From NCBI GenBank assembly GCA_029243395.1, contig JAQWSE010000012.1:1-64000 (forward strand): 64,000 nt of DNA. Reading direction: 5' to 3'. A program made the translations under genes and the position numbers. Origin of the DNA: Paracoccaceae bacterium. Lineage in GTDB: Bacteria; Pseudomonadota; Alphaproteobacteria; Rhodobacterales; Rhodobacteraceae. Within the stretch, counting starts at the first letter, position 1, and each line of letters begins with the position of its first letter. Shown here in pieces: positions 34,370-43,434 of the stretch. Under the pieces are notes generated by a model. That model was given only the letters and a program-made list of their open reading frames with translations. It had not been told where the DNA came from and ran no database searches.

Positions 34370-35614
34370 TTAATTTTCAGTTTCCGCTGCTAGGCTTGCA
34401 ATATTAAGTAGCAATTCAGCAGCGACATTCATATCTTTTGTGGAAATCCATTCTAGTGGACCATGAACGTTTTGCATCCCAGTAAAAAGATTTGGTGTTG
34501 GTACACCCATTTCGGTTAACAGAGAACCATCTGTACCGCCACGTATTGGTTTTTTTATCGGTTTAATGCCCAATTTTTTAATCGCAGTTTCAGCTAATTC
34601 AATTGGTTTGGGATCTTTGTCTAGCCAATATCGCATGTTTCTGTATTGGGGACGAATATGACATAATATTTCTGACCTTGGCTCTGACGCTTGCACAGTT
34701 TCACAGATTCTCGAGAGCAAATGACCTTTATCTTTTAATCCTTGTAATTCGAAGTCTCTTAGAATGAACTTAAGTCTCATTTCAGATGAACCCCCAACCA
34801 TATCTGTGGCATGGATAAACCCATCGCGTCCATCGGTAACTTCTGGTGTCATGGTAGTCTGAGGCAGATTATTTATTATTCTTGACGCTAGATGGATGGC
34901 ATTAACCATTTCACCTTTTGCTTCTCCAGGATGTATTGATACGCCTTGAATGGTCACTTCGGCTAAATCTGCCGAAAAAGTTTCAGCATCTAGTTCACCA
35001 ACTTTTCCACCATCAAAGGTGTAGGCAAAATTAACCCCTAAATCTTTTGGCAATTTCTTGTGCACACCCTTTGCGATTTCTTCATCAGGATTAAAGGCCA
35101 ATCTAATTTTCCCATGAGGTATATTGGAATTTTGTAGCAAATGCCGTGCTGCAGTCATGATTATTGCTATTCCTGCTTTGTCGTCTGCACCTAGTAGGGT
35201 TTTACCAGATGCTGTAATTATGTTGTGGCCTTGTTTCTCATCTAAATAGGGAAAATCTTTAGGGGAAAGTATTAGAGAAGGGTCATCTGGAAAAGTAATT
35301 TCTCCACCATTGTAACCTTTTATTATTCTTGGTTTTACGCCCTTTGCATTAAATTGTGGTGCTGTATCGACATGGGCAAGAAAACCTATTGTAGGCCCTT
35401 TTGTATTTGCTGGTATTGTGGCTAGTACTACTCCATAATTGGTAATTTGAACATCGTGGGCTTTCATATCTTTAAGTTCTTTTTCCAGAATTCTAAGCAT
35501 ATCATATTGGATATTTGTACTAGGTGTTGAGGAGGAGTCCTCTTCACTTTGACTGTCAATAGCAGCATACCTTATAAGGCGATCCCCAAGTTCTTTTTCA
35601 AATTGATTTTCCAT
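34370..35614 (-). CDS. pepT: Peptidase T (tripeptide aminopeptidase)
   Basis: A 414-residue M20-family di-zinc peptidase that removes N-terminal residues from tripeptides in the cytoplasm. Metal and catalytic residues are visible in F-L-A-H-V-D-T-A-P (near 80), G-A-D-D-K-A-G (near 143), D-E-E (near 178) and a late His near residue 385. The terminal R-G-G-T-D-G-S segment near 365 and N-L-F-T-G near 380 are typical of PepT. ATG 35614 has GGAAA upstream. Monocistronic by position, and 343 bp separate it from the next gene. Confidence 0.92.
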   Translation of the reverse strand: MENQFEKELGDRLIRYAAIDSQSEEDSSSTPSTNIQYDMLRILEKELKDMKAHDVQITNYGVVLATIPANTKGPTIGFLAHVDTAPQFNAKGVKPRIIKGYNGGEITFPDDPSLILSPKDFPYLDEKQGHNIITASGKTLLGADDKAGIAIIMTAARHLLQNSNIPHGKIRLAFNPDEEIAKGVHKKLPKDLGVNFAYTFDGGKVGELDAETFSADLAEVTIQGVSIHPGEAKGEMVNAIHLASRIINNLPQTTMTPEVTDGRDGFIHATDMVGGSSEMRLKFILRDFELQGLKDKGHLLSRICETVQASEPRSEILCHIRPQYRNMRYWLDKDPKPIELAETAIKKLGIKPIKKPIRGGTDGSLLTEMGVPTPNLFTGMQNVHGPLEWISTKDMNVAAELLLNIASLAAETEN

Positions 35615-35957
35615 AATTTTTCCTATTGCTTAGGTCGGTTGATAATGAGAAGAACAACATTCTATAAAATTAAATATTGTGCGGATAATATCTAGATCGT
35701 GTATCGTTATGACATTCTAATTCCTACAAATAATAAGGAATATTGCATGGAAAGGAAGATAGTAAATGAATATTTGCGATAAGTTATTTGATGCTTTTAA
35801 TAATGTGAATTCAGACACTGCGCTATAATGTTAACATCCTGATTATCTCATGCTAGTTGGGAAAAATTTTGGTAGATATTTTTGTTAAATTAAGATTATA
35901 CTTCAATTTTGAACTATTAGGTCAGCATTATGAGACACACTATTTGGGATAAGCCAG
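35615..35957. other. Intergenic region, nothing recognised
   Basis: This divergent gap between pepT and the enolase-superfamily gene is AT-rich. I see no open frame, strong hairpin, operator-like palindrome or tRNA. It must contain the promoters of both genes, but no clear -35/-10 pair stands out. Confidence 0.3.
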
Positions 35958-37094
35958 ATGAAAATAAAAGACTTTAGGGTAACGCCACTTTTTTGCAGAT
36001 TTAAGCAACCATATTTTTGGGCTCAGGGCAGACATGATGGTGCCCACATTGCTTTGGTTCATATTGAAACTGAAGAGGGCATTTTAGGTTTGGGTGAAAC
36101 CCCGGCAACTATGATGCCAATCCACCCTATACTATCATTTTTGAATACGGTTAAACCATTATTAATTGGTCAGTCAATATGTGACATCTCCCATTTGATA
36201 AGAGAAATTTATACTAGAAGTTTTGGGATAGAGACCGCCAGTCACTCATCTCCCAGAATTGCTAATCAAATCTTTGCTGGGGTCGAACTTGCCTTGTGGG
36301 ATGCCTTAGGCAAGACTGTTAATCTACCTGTGTATGATATTTTAGGCGGAAAAATCCATAAAGAGATAAGTTATTTTGGGTTTATCCAAGGTGACACGGT
36401 GGATGAGCTTTCGAGTCATGCAAAAGAATTGTCGGATGACGGATTTGAAGTCCTCTATCTTAAGGTAGGGAGGGGTGAAGATTTCGATTTTCAGGCTACT
36501 AAAGCTGTAAGAGAATCCATAGGAGGAAAAAGGTTGCGTGTTGATCCAAATGAAGCCTGGAGTTCACTCCAGGCGGAGAATATGATTAGAAAGCTTTCTC
36601 AATTTGACCTTGAAATGGTAGAGCAACCTATATCGGCATTATCTGGTGTTAATGGATTAAAATCACTAAAAACAAATTGCTCCATACCTTTGGCAGCTGA
36701 CCAGTCAGTCTTTACCCCTGAAGAAGCTGAAACAATGTGCTCCAGTGGTGCAGTTAATTTGGTTACGGTAGGTCTTCATGAAACTGGTGGTATATTAGGG
36801 TTTAAAAAAGTTGCTTCCATAGCTGAGGTGTTTGGTATTGACATTTGCTTACATGGCGTTTTTGAGACTGGTATCACCACTTGTGCTTCGTTACAGGCTG
36901 CATCTACAATTCCAAATCTTGATGATGGTAACCAGATCATGTTTCAATTATTGGAAGAAGATTTGGTTTTAAAACCAGACTTGAGACCAAACTCTGGCAA
37001 AATTAAAGTTCTAACTGGTCCGGGCTTGGGTTTTGAACTTAATGAGGACGCAGTAAAGCGGGCCACAGACGCTTACAAAAATTTACCGCGTTAG
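35958..37094 (+). CDS. Mandelate racemase/muconate lactonizing enzyme family protein (enolase superfamily)
   Basis: A 378-residue enzyme with an N-terminal capping domain and a TIM barrel. Family residues: catalytic Lys in L-Y-L-K-V-G (near 170), metal ligands in V-D-P-N-E-A-W (Asp near 195), V-E-Q-P (Glu near 221) and A-D-Q-S (Asp near 246), and a terminal H-G-V-F-E-T-G segment near 300. The superfamily abstracts a proton alpha to a carboxylate, giving racemisation, dehydration or cycloisomerisation. The substrate cannot be named. It lies upstream of the BisC-type gene on the same strand, with 182 bp between. Confidence 0.85.
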   Translation: MKIKDFRVTPLFCRFKQPYFWAQGRHDGAHIALVHIETEEGILGLGETPATMMPIHPILSFLNTVKPLLIGQSICDISHLIREIYTRSFGIETASHSSPRIANQIFAGVELALWDALGKTVNLPVYDILGGKIHKEISYFGFIQGDTVDELSSHAKELSDDGFEVLYLKVGRGEDFDFQATKAVRESIGGKRLRVDPNEAWSSLQAENMIRKLSQFDLEMVEQPISALSGVNGLKSLKTNCSIPLAADQSVFTPEEAETMCSSGAVNLVTVGLHETGGILGFKKVASIAEVFGIDICLHGVFETGITTCASLQAASTIPNLDDGNQIMFQLLEEDLVLKPDLRPNSGKIKVLTGPGLGFELNEDAVKRATDAYKNLPR

Positions 37095-37276
37095 GGGGGA
37101 GGATTCTAGATCGAATGACAAAGGCAGTAAGTGAAAGAAGAAGTCAGGCTTTGGGATTGGACATTAAATAATTAAACATTGAATTTCATAAAACTATTTG
37201 CATTTGACAAAATTTAGCAAATCCTTAAACACAGTCCCAACCTTGATTTTCAGTCTGCCTTCAATAGGAAAATGAC

Positions 37277-39598
37277 ATGAACCAAAAGAAAAAATTGCCA
37301 TTAACGAGCAGTCACTGGGGTACCTATCGTGCTAGAGTAAGTAATGGTAGGGTGCAGGAATTATTGAGTTTTGAGTATGACCAGGACCCTTCACCCATCG
37401 CTTCAGGAATAATTGATATTCAGGATGGGCCTTCAAGAATAAAGGCTCCAGCTGTTCGAAAGAGTTGGTTGGAGAATGGGCCAGGGAGTAAGACCGACCT
37501 GAGGGGGGTAGATCCTTTTGTTGAGGTAAGTTGGTCAGAGGCGGAAAAATTAGTGGCTGGTGAATTAAATAGAGTTCGTAATGAGTATGGTAACTCAGCT
37601 ATTTATGCTGGTTCTTATGGTTGGTCCAGCGCTGGTCGTTTTCACCATGCACAAAGTCAACTACACCGTTTTTTAAATTGTATCGGAGGCTATACTAAAT
37701 CAAAGTTCACCTATAGTTTTGCTGCAGCAGAAACGATGATTCCCCATATTTTAGGAAGTTATAGAGAGTTTCTTGATACGTGTACTAGTTGGGAATCCAT
37801 ATTGGAAAATACAGAACTGTTTGTGTGTTTTGGAGGAATACCTCTAAAAAATGGACAAATAAGCCAAGGGGGAGTTGGTAGTCATTACCAGCGAGAAAAT
37901 CTAATTGCAGCGACCAAATCCAGCATATCATTTGTAAATATCAGCCCTGTAAAAGCTGATTTACTCGAAAACGTAGGGGGGGAATGGCTTTCACCTCGAC
38001 CCAATACCGATACAGCCCTTCTTCTAGGTATCGCGTATACACTTCACGAACATGGACTTACTGACAGTGCTTTTCTTAAGAAATATACGGAAGGTTATGA
38101 AAAGTTTTTGGCTTATGTTCTTGGTGAGATCGATGGAATACCAAAAACAGCTAACTGGGCATCTAATATTTGTGAATTAGATGCTGAAAAGATCAAAGAT
38201 CTTGCAAAGAAAATGGCTGCTAATCGAACTATGATTTCCGTCAGTTGGTCCTTGACGAGACAAGATCATGGGGAGCAACCATTTTGGATGGCCATCACAG
38301 TGGCTGCAATGTTAGGTCAGATTGGATTACCAGGTGGGGGAATTGGTTTTGGGTATAGTGCAACGAACTTTATCGGAGGGCAATTTACTATTCCACCTGC
38401 AGTAGCTTTGCCTCAAGGTAAGAACCCTGTCAGATCCTTTATTCCAGTTGCAAGGATTAGTGACCTTCTGTTGTGTCCAAATGAAAAGTTTGATTTTGAT
38501 GGCAAAGCATACACCTATCCGGATACAAAAATAGTCTATTGGGCGGGTGGAAATCCATTTCATCATCACCAAGATTTGGGACGCCTTATGCAAGCATGGC
38601 AGAAACCAGACACAATAATTTGTAATGAATGGTGTTGGAATTCACTAGCAAAAAGGTCAGACATAGTCTTACCTTGTAGCACTCCTCTTGAACGTGAAGA
38701 CGTGGCTCTTACACCTAGAGATCCGTATGTTGTAAAGATGTCAAAATTAACTGAGCCATATGGTGAAAGTAAAAGTGATTTTGAAATTTTTAAAGGGATA
38801 GCTTGCGCGATGGGTGTCGAAACGGAGTTTACAGCAGAGAAAAATTCTGATGATTGGATTAAATGGCTCTATATGGAGACACGTAAGAACGCAGTTACGC
38901 TTGGCTTGGAAATGCCTAGTTACGAAGAGTTTGATGACAAGGGCTGGTTCAAATTTAGTGATCCAAAAGAAAAAATTGTCATGTTGGAGGATTTTAGAAA
39001 GGATCCAATTAAGAATCGATTAAAGACACCTAGTGGCAGGATCGAGATATATTCTGAAGTGGTAGCCAATTTTGGTTATCAAGACTGCCCTGGGCATGCT
39101 GTTTGGAGAGAACCTTGTGAGTGGTTGGGAAATAATCAAACAAAATTTCCTTTGCACTTAATTTCTAATCAACCGGATAACAAGCTTCATTCCCAACTGG
39201 ATCATGGTAGCTATAGTAGAGCTTCTAAAATTGACGGGCGGGAACCTATTCGTATTAACAGTTTGGACGCCACCAAACGAAATTTGAAGCCCAATGATCT
39301 GGTACTTGTTTTTAATGATAGAGGGTCTTGCCTTGCAGCCGTTGTTGTTGATGATGGTATACGATCAGGAGTGGCCTTAATGAGTACAGGTGCTTGGTAT
39401 GATCCGCTAGATCCAAGCATTGTCAATAGTACATGCAAGAATGGGAACCCTAACGTGTTGACCCCAGATAAAGGAACTTCAAGTCTAGCACAAGGACCTA
39501 TTGCGCACACATGTCTTGTTGAAATAAAATTAGTCAACGAACCGATGCCTAAGGTAACGGCTTATGATCCACCGAAAATCGTTAGGAAAGATGGCTAG
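37277..39598 (+). CDS. Cytoplasmic molybdopterin S/N-oxide reductase, BisC/TorZ-like
   Basis: A 773-residue member of the DMSO reductase family. The opening S-S-H-W-G-T-Y and the segment S-Y-G-W-S-S-A-G-R-F-H-H-A-Q (about 113-126) are typical of biotin sulfoxide/TMAO reductases, with S118 as the probable molybdenum ligand. The C-terminal molybdopterin-dinucleotide domain follows. There is no Tat signal or iron-sulfur motif at the N-terminus, so it is cytoplasmic, like BisC. It reduces methionine or biotin sulfoxide or N-oxides. The GcvT-like gene follows after 40 bp on the same strand, suggesting linked methylated-compound metabolism (inference). Confidence 0.85.
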   Translation: MNQKKKLPLTSSHWGTYRARVSNGRVQELLSFEYDQDPSPIASGIIDIQDGPSRIKAPAVRKSWLENGPGSKTDLRGVDPFVEVSWSEAEKLVAGELNRVRNEYGNSAIYAGSYGWSSAGRFHHAQSQLHRFLNCIGGYTKSKFTYSFAAAETMIPHILGSYREFLDTCTSWESILENTELFVCFGGIPLKNGQISQGGVGSHYQRENLIAATKSSISFVNISPVKADLLENVGGEWLSPRPNTDTALLLGIAYTLHEHGLTDSAFLKKYTEGYEKFLAYVLGEIDGIPKTANWASNICELDAEKIKDLAKKMAANRTMISVSWSLTRQDHGEQPFWMAITVAAMLGQIGLPGGGIGFGYSATNFIGGQFTIPPAVALPQGKNPVRSFIPVARISDLLLCPNEKFDFDGKAYTYPDTKIVYWAGGNPFHHHQDLGRLMQAWQKPDTIICNEWCWNSLAKRSDIVLPCSTPLEREDVALTPRDPYVVKMSKLTEPYGESKSDFEIFKGIACAMGVETEFTAEKNSDDWIKWLYMETRKNAVTLGLEMPSYEEFDDKGWFKFSDPKEKIVMLEDFRKDPIKNRLKTPSGRIEIYSEVVANFGYQDCPGHAVWREPCEWLGNNQTKFPLHLISNQPDNKLHSQLDHGSYSRASKIDGREPIRINSLDATKRNLKPNDLVLVFNDRGSCLAAVVVDDGIRSGVALMSTGAWYDPLDPSIVNSTCKNGNPNVLTPDKGTSSLAQGPIAHTCLVEIKLVNEPMPKVTAYDPPKIVRKDG

Positions 39599-39638
39599 TG
39601 ATAGATAAACACTCCAAGCAAATTAATGAGGATTAGAT

Positions 39639-40838
39639 ATGGTTAACTTGCAGGAAGAAGAGGACCTTTTCAAGACAGTCAGGGTAAGTGCTCGGAGGTT
39701 TGAAGAGTCTCCTTTTTTAAAGAGACAAAACACTGAAAAAATGATCAGGGGAGTTTATGCTAACCGATTTTTTGCCGTTTATAATGGCGAAGACCCCTTG
39801 GAAAAATATTGGACACTAAGGCGCAAGGCCTTACTTTTCGATGTCCCTGAAAAACCCATCGAGATAAGTGGGTCAGATGCTGTTCCTTTTTTAGAAAAAA
39901 TTTTAACCCGTAGGGTAAAGGATATGAGAATAGGTCGGGGATATTATGCTATAGCCTGTACGCCCCAGGGTTGTATATTCATGGATGGGGTAGTTTTTCG
40001 GTTTGACGAAAATCATTTTTGGTATGTTCAAGCTGACGGAGCATTAGAAACTTGGCTTGTCGCGCATAGTGAAAATTTTGATGTAAATATCTCGGACCCT
40101 CATTCCAGAGTCTTACAAATTCAGGGTCCTGCCTCTATAGAAATCATGAAAGCTGCATCTCATGGTCAAATCGATGAAACTATAAAATATTTTCAGTCCG
40201 GTTTTTTTGATATTGGTGGACAAAGCCTATATGTATCGCGGACTGGTTTCACGGGCGAGTTGGGATTTGAAATTTATTGCGATGCTGCCAAAACTGATCA
40301 TCTTTCTCTTTGGGATCATTTAATAAATTCAGGTGAAATATTTGGTATGGAGGTGTCCTCAACTAGAGCAATGACGATGAGAAGAATAGAAGCTGGAATT
40401 CTTGGAAATACCACCGACATGGATATTCAAATGACACCTTTTGAAGTTGGATTCTCTCAATTTGTTGATCTGGATAAGGAAGGTTTTGTAGGACGAGATG
40501 CATTAGTTAAGAAAAAAAAGGACATACGTCTCTTGGGCGCAACATGCGAAACTAGAATTCCAGCTGCTGAAAGCAAGATCATAGATAGAAATAAGATTGT
40601 AGGTCAAATTCGGGCAGGGGTTCCATCACCAACATTAGGCTTGGGAATAGGCTATGCACACTTTTATGATTCGGGGGAATGGTGTGGTAAGAACTTAGAA
40701 TTACGTTTTCAGGATGGAACAAGACATAGAATTGAAATTGTTGACCTCCCATTTTTTGATAAAACCAAGAAAATAGTTAAGGGTGATAATTTAGAGATTC
40801 CAGAAATTAATAATAGCATTTTACGATTGATTCAGTAA
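39639..40838 (+). CDS. Aminomethyltransferase (GcvT/DmdA-like) family protein
   Basis: A 399-residue folate-binding protein of the GcvT superfamily. The N-terminal region (Y-x-x-x-x-D-P-L-x-x-Y-W-T-L-R) and the middle section with R-T-G-F-T-G-E-L-G-F-E-I-Y (near 205) are family hallmarks, the second binding tetrahydrofolate. The overall plan recalls DMSP demethylase DmdA and other demethylases more than GcvT itself, since no glycine cleavage genes are near. It probably moves a methyl or methylene group from a small substrate to tetrahydrofolate. It sits 40 bp behind the BisC-type reductase and ends at a terminator. Confidence 0.75.
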   Translation: MVNLQEEEDLFKTVRVSARRFEESPFLKRQNTEKMIRGVYANRFFAVYNGEDPLEKYWTLRRKALLFDVPEKPIEISGSDAVPFLEKILTRRVKDMRIGRGYYAIACTPQGCIFMDGVVFRFDENHFWYVQADGALETWLVAHSENFDVNISDPHSRVLQIQGPASIEIMKAASHGQIDETIKYFQSGFFDIGGQSLYVSRTGFTGELGFEIYCDAAKTDHLSLWDHLINSGEIFGMEVSSTRAMTMRRIEAGILGNTTDMDIQMTPFEVGFSQFVDLDKEGFVGRDALVKKKKDIRLLGATCETRIPAAESKIIDRNKIVGQIRAGVPSPTLGLGIGYAHFYDSGEWCGKNLELRFQDGTRHRIEIVDLPFFDKTKKIVKGDNLEIPEINNSILRLIQ

Positions 40839-40866
40839 AGCTAAGATCTCCCTTAGCTTCATTTAA
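40838..40866 (+). terminator. Rho-independent terminator after the GcvT-like gene
   Basis: Arms AAGCTAAG (40838-40845) and CTTAGCTT (40852-40859) form a perfect 8-bp stem with a 6-base loop, overlapping the stop codon and followed by CATTTAAA. The T-run is short, so efficiency may be moderate. Confidence 0.65.
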
Positions 40867-40919
40867 AGCATTTTAGTAGACTAAATCATTAACAGTCTTA
40901 ACAAATTAGAGAGTTTAAA

Positions 40920-41117
40920 ATGATTGGATATGTGATGGTTGGATCTAATGATATAGATAAGTCAACATGCTTTTACGACTCTATTTTATGTCATTCGGGT
41001 TTACAGAAGCAAGAGATTACTGAGGATTACATTGGTTGCGCTCAAAGCAAAAAAAATGCTCAAGTTGAATTTTATTTTACTTTGCTGTCTACTAGATCTT
41101 CTAAACGTAGGGCATAA
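40920..41117 (+). pseudogene. Truncated VOC/glyoxalase-family remnant
   Basis: A 65-codon frame whose first 50 residues fit the start of a bleomycin-resistance/glyoxalase (VOC) protein: M-I-G-Y-V-M-V-G-S-N-D-I-D-K-S-T-x-F-Y-D. Normal members have about 120-130 residues. Here the frame departs from the family after V-E-F-Y-F-T and runs into the 3' end of the converging sensor gene (stop at 41072). Half of the fold and its metal ligands are absent, so it is probably a relic cut by a deletion. Confidence 0.65.
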
Positions 41118-41536
41118 ACCAAACGCTCCTCTTTTGTCATATTTTCAATATGAGTAACCAGCGCTATGCGCGCCAAACTCTGTCTTGATTTTGAGTATTT
41201 TGCTTGTTCATTAAGCAAATTTTCAAATGCACTCCGGTCAAAGGGGTGGTTTTTTAGGATACCAACCGCAGAACTAAAACTTGCTTGATTTCGAGCCTTA
41301 ACTAATTTTCTACCATCTTTGTTTCTTGATATTTCCTTTCGAAGTACCTTCTTGTCCTGAAAGTCCAGTGCTTGTATGTAAAGAAAACCAGAAGCGAGAT
41401 GATTTGCCATTGGCCCCTTGCCTTTTCGCATCAATGCACCGCCTAGCGCACCAACTATCAGAAGGTTTAAGGCAAGTGATACACCAAATAGGATTTTCCA
41501 AAGATTTCTTGATTTCTGATCTGTTGAATCTGTCAT
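41072..41536 (-). CDS. Periplasmic heavy-metal sensor-like (Spy/CpxP-type) membrane protein
   Basis: A 154-residue protein with one N-terminal membrane helix (about residues 15-37) and a helical, charged periplasmic part. This plan fits the alphaproteobacterial periplasmic heavy-metal sensor family related to Spy/CpxP. ATG 41536 is chosen: it follows the previous stop by one base and has GAGGA upstream, inside the end of the preceding gene. It is third in the sigma-factor operon and may sense envelope or metal stress. The exact ligand is unknown. Confidence 0.65.
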   Translation of the reverse strand: MTDSTDQKSRNLWKILFGVSLALNLLIVGALGGALMRKGKGPMANHLASGFLYIQALDFQDKKVLRKEISRNKDGRKLVKARNQASFSSAVGILKNHPFDRSAFENLLNEQAKYSKSRQSLARIALVTHIENMTKEERLVYALRLEDLVDSKVK

Positions 41537-41537
41537 T

Positions 41538-41906
41538 TTAAGTATCCTCAAAAATTTCGTTCATTCCAAAAAATGAACTGGTGAAGTCTACCTCATCAAA
41601 GGTATCAATCTGAAAAACACTTGCTAGAACCTCTGACCAATCAGGAGAATAAAAACCAATACAAACTCCTGCCGCGAGAGACGCTGTAAATCCGACCGCT
41701 GAGGGGAACCCTCCCAACTCCTTTAAACAATCCAGGGCACGGTCTAACCATGTTCGGTTTTGCACCAAATCGAGTTCATCACGTGTTTTATCTGCATCTC
41801 TTAGAATACGCACCTTTAAGTCTGGATGAACCTCTGGGGTGGAGCTTTTGGCTACTTCAAAAAAGATAGAAAGATCGTCTTTGGGGTTTTGTTTGTTTTT
41901 AACCAT
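41538..41906 (-). CDS. Hypothetical membrane protein, possible anti-sigma factor
   Basis: A 122-residue protein with a soluble N-terminal half and one moderately hydrophobic segment (about residues 68-88, G-F-P-S-A-V-G-F-T-A-S-L-A-A-G). I do not recognise a named family. Its frame overlaps the end of the ECF sigma gene by 8 nt, and its size, single membrane helix and position are those of many anti-sigma factors. That role is inferred from context. No zinc-binding H-x-x-x-C-x-x-C motif is present. Confidence 0.6.
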   Translation of the reverse strand: MVKNKQNPKDDLSIFFEVAKSSTPEVHPDLKVRILRDADKTRDELDLVQNRTWLDRALDCLKELGGFPSAVGFTASLAAGVCIGFYSPDWSEVLASVFQIDTFDEVDFTSSFFGMNEIFEDT

Positions 41907-42477
41907 CGCTATATCCTAATTCTGATTTATGAGTTTGCAAAATTTTTATCAATTTGCGTTTACCTCGTGCCGTGAGGCTTTCAACTGCTTCAACACTCAG
42001 ATCCATGATTTCAGCAATTTGTGAATTGGTAAGTTCATCAATATGTCGTAACTGAACAGCAAGACGCTGATTTTCTGGTAACATTGACATCGCGTCGTAA
42101 AGAGCCTTTTGACGGTACTGCTCATCAATTTTATCAGAAGGGGACTGGGTTCCATCAGTTGGTTCTTGAGCATTACCTAGATCTTCGAGCGTTGCTAGCC
42201 GGTACCGATCTTTACATAAATTACTAACCACACGATAGAGCCAAGTAGAAACTTGCGCCCTATCTTGTTTCCATTTTGGCGCAAATTTCCATAGTTTCAA
42301 AAAAACCTCTTGTGTCACATCTTCAGCATCCGCAATGTTTCCTAACCTATAATAAGCATGCGCATATATTTTTGGCATAAGTCGTCCCGTCAGTTGCTGG
42401 GCTGCCCTACGATCTCCATTTGCAAAAGCGACTAACAAAACATTATCAGTCTCTTTTTTTTGCAACCCATTAAACAT
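41899..42477 (-). CDS. ECF-type RNA polymerase sigma factor
   Basis: A 192-residue sigma-70-family factor. Region 2 has A-E-D-V-T-Q-E-V-F-L-K-L-W (near 60), and region 4 carries a helix-turn-helix with L-P-E-N-Q-R-L-A-V-Q-L-R-H near 140 and T-N-S-Q-I-A-E-I-M-D-L-S-V-E-A-V-E-S near 160. Regions 1 and 3 are absent, as in ECF factors. It leads an operon with a putative anti-sigma and a Spy/CpxP-like sensor, and the EF-hand gene lies just upstream on the same strand. This suggests envelope or metal stress control. Confidence 0.9.
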   Translation of the reverse strand: MFNGLQKKETDNVLLVAFANGDRRAAQQLTGRLMPKIYAHAYYRLGNIADAEDVTQEVFLKLWKFAPKWKQDRAQVSTWLYRVVSNLCKDRYRLATLEDLGNAQEPTDGTQSPSDKIDEQYRQKALYDAMSMLPENQRLAVQLRHIDELTNSQIAEIMDLSVEAVESLTARGKRKLIKILQTHKSELGYSDG

Positions 42478-42535
42478 TAAGGAGCCTCAAACAATTCTTG
42501 AATTAGAGTGATCTACAAATCTATAGAATAAGTAC

Positions 42536-42991
42536 CTATCTTGTTAAGAGATTTATCATATTTTTTTTCACTCGTACGACTTCATCTTTACTGATATATC
42601 CATCATCATCTTTATCCAATCGATCAAACATTCTGCTTAAGTTTCCAACGCGCTGACTTTTTTTGAGTTCTACAAAACTCAGACTGCCATCGCCGTTTGA
42701 ATCTAATTTTTTGATCATTCGTTTAACGGAAAATTCTGCACGCTTAGCGTGTTGTTGCATTAACTCTTCTGCACTCACTTTTTCATCACCATTTAGATCC
42801 ATAGACCTAACCGCAATTTCTCTTTGCTTTCCTATTTCCTCTTTTGATACTTTTCCATCATTATTGATATCTAAATCTTCAAAGCCTGGCATACCAAGCA
42901 TTTTCATGCCTTTGGGGTTTTTTGCAATCGCCGGGGTTCCTATCGTAAGCGCTAATAACACTGCAACTGAATATTTTAGTTTATTTGACAT
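42536..42991 (-). CDS. Secreted EF-hand calcium-binding protein
   Basis: A 151-residue protein with a signal peptide (residues 1-23, ending A-I-A) and several EF-hand loops of the D-x-N/D-x-D-G pattern. These include D-I-N-N-D-G-K near 40, D-L-N-G-D-E-K near 63, D-S-N-G-D-G-S near 97 and D-K-D-D-D-G-Y near 127. It is probably a periplasmic calcium-binding protein. ATG 42991 follows AAGGAG. It lies upstream of the sigma factor gene on the same strand, 58 bp apart. Similar pairings occur in other alphaproteobacteria, where the EF-hand gene may be a target of the sigma factor (inference). Confidence 0.85.
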   Translation of the reverse strand: MSNKLKYSVAVLLALTIGTPAIAKNPKGMKMLGMPGFEDLDINNDGKVSKEEIGKQREIAVRSMDLNGDEKVSAEELMQQHAKRAEFSVKRMIKKLDSNGDGSLSFVELKKSQRVGNLSRMFDRLDKDDDGYISKDEVVRVKKNMINLLTR

Positions 42992-43434
42992 TTATAACTC
43001 CTTAATACGTTCTGAACTGCCAACATTTTTTTTAAAGATGATTGTTAAACGCATGAAGGTCGAATTTCCGTCGCGACTTTGTTAAATTTTTTTAAAATTT
43101 TATATTTAGATTATATCAGATAGAAGCAAATTAGATCCCCAATCTATCCAGAACTCCCAAGAAAAATGACCAACTTTTAGGATCTGGTCATTTCATTGGT
43201 GAAATTGATAGTGAGATACAAAATCATAGCAGGAGTAAGTAACATTTCTTTGATTAGCAGGACGTTTGTTTTATAGTTTTGACCACTGAGAAATTATTTA
43301 TTTGATTGTTTATTCAATGTACTTTAATAGTAAAAGTACATAAAAAGTACAAAGATGTAACAATCATAAACCTCATGTTATATACAACCCAATTAGCGAT
43401 AATTTTTGAGTGCAAGGTAGCGGAGAGTGGCTAC

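Noticed and set aside
37110-37180. An 18-codon open frame behind a G/A-rich ribosome-binding-like stretch after the enolase-superfamily gene.
   Set aside because: Too short, with no recognisable product and no evidence of coupling to a neighbour.
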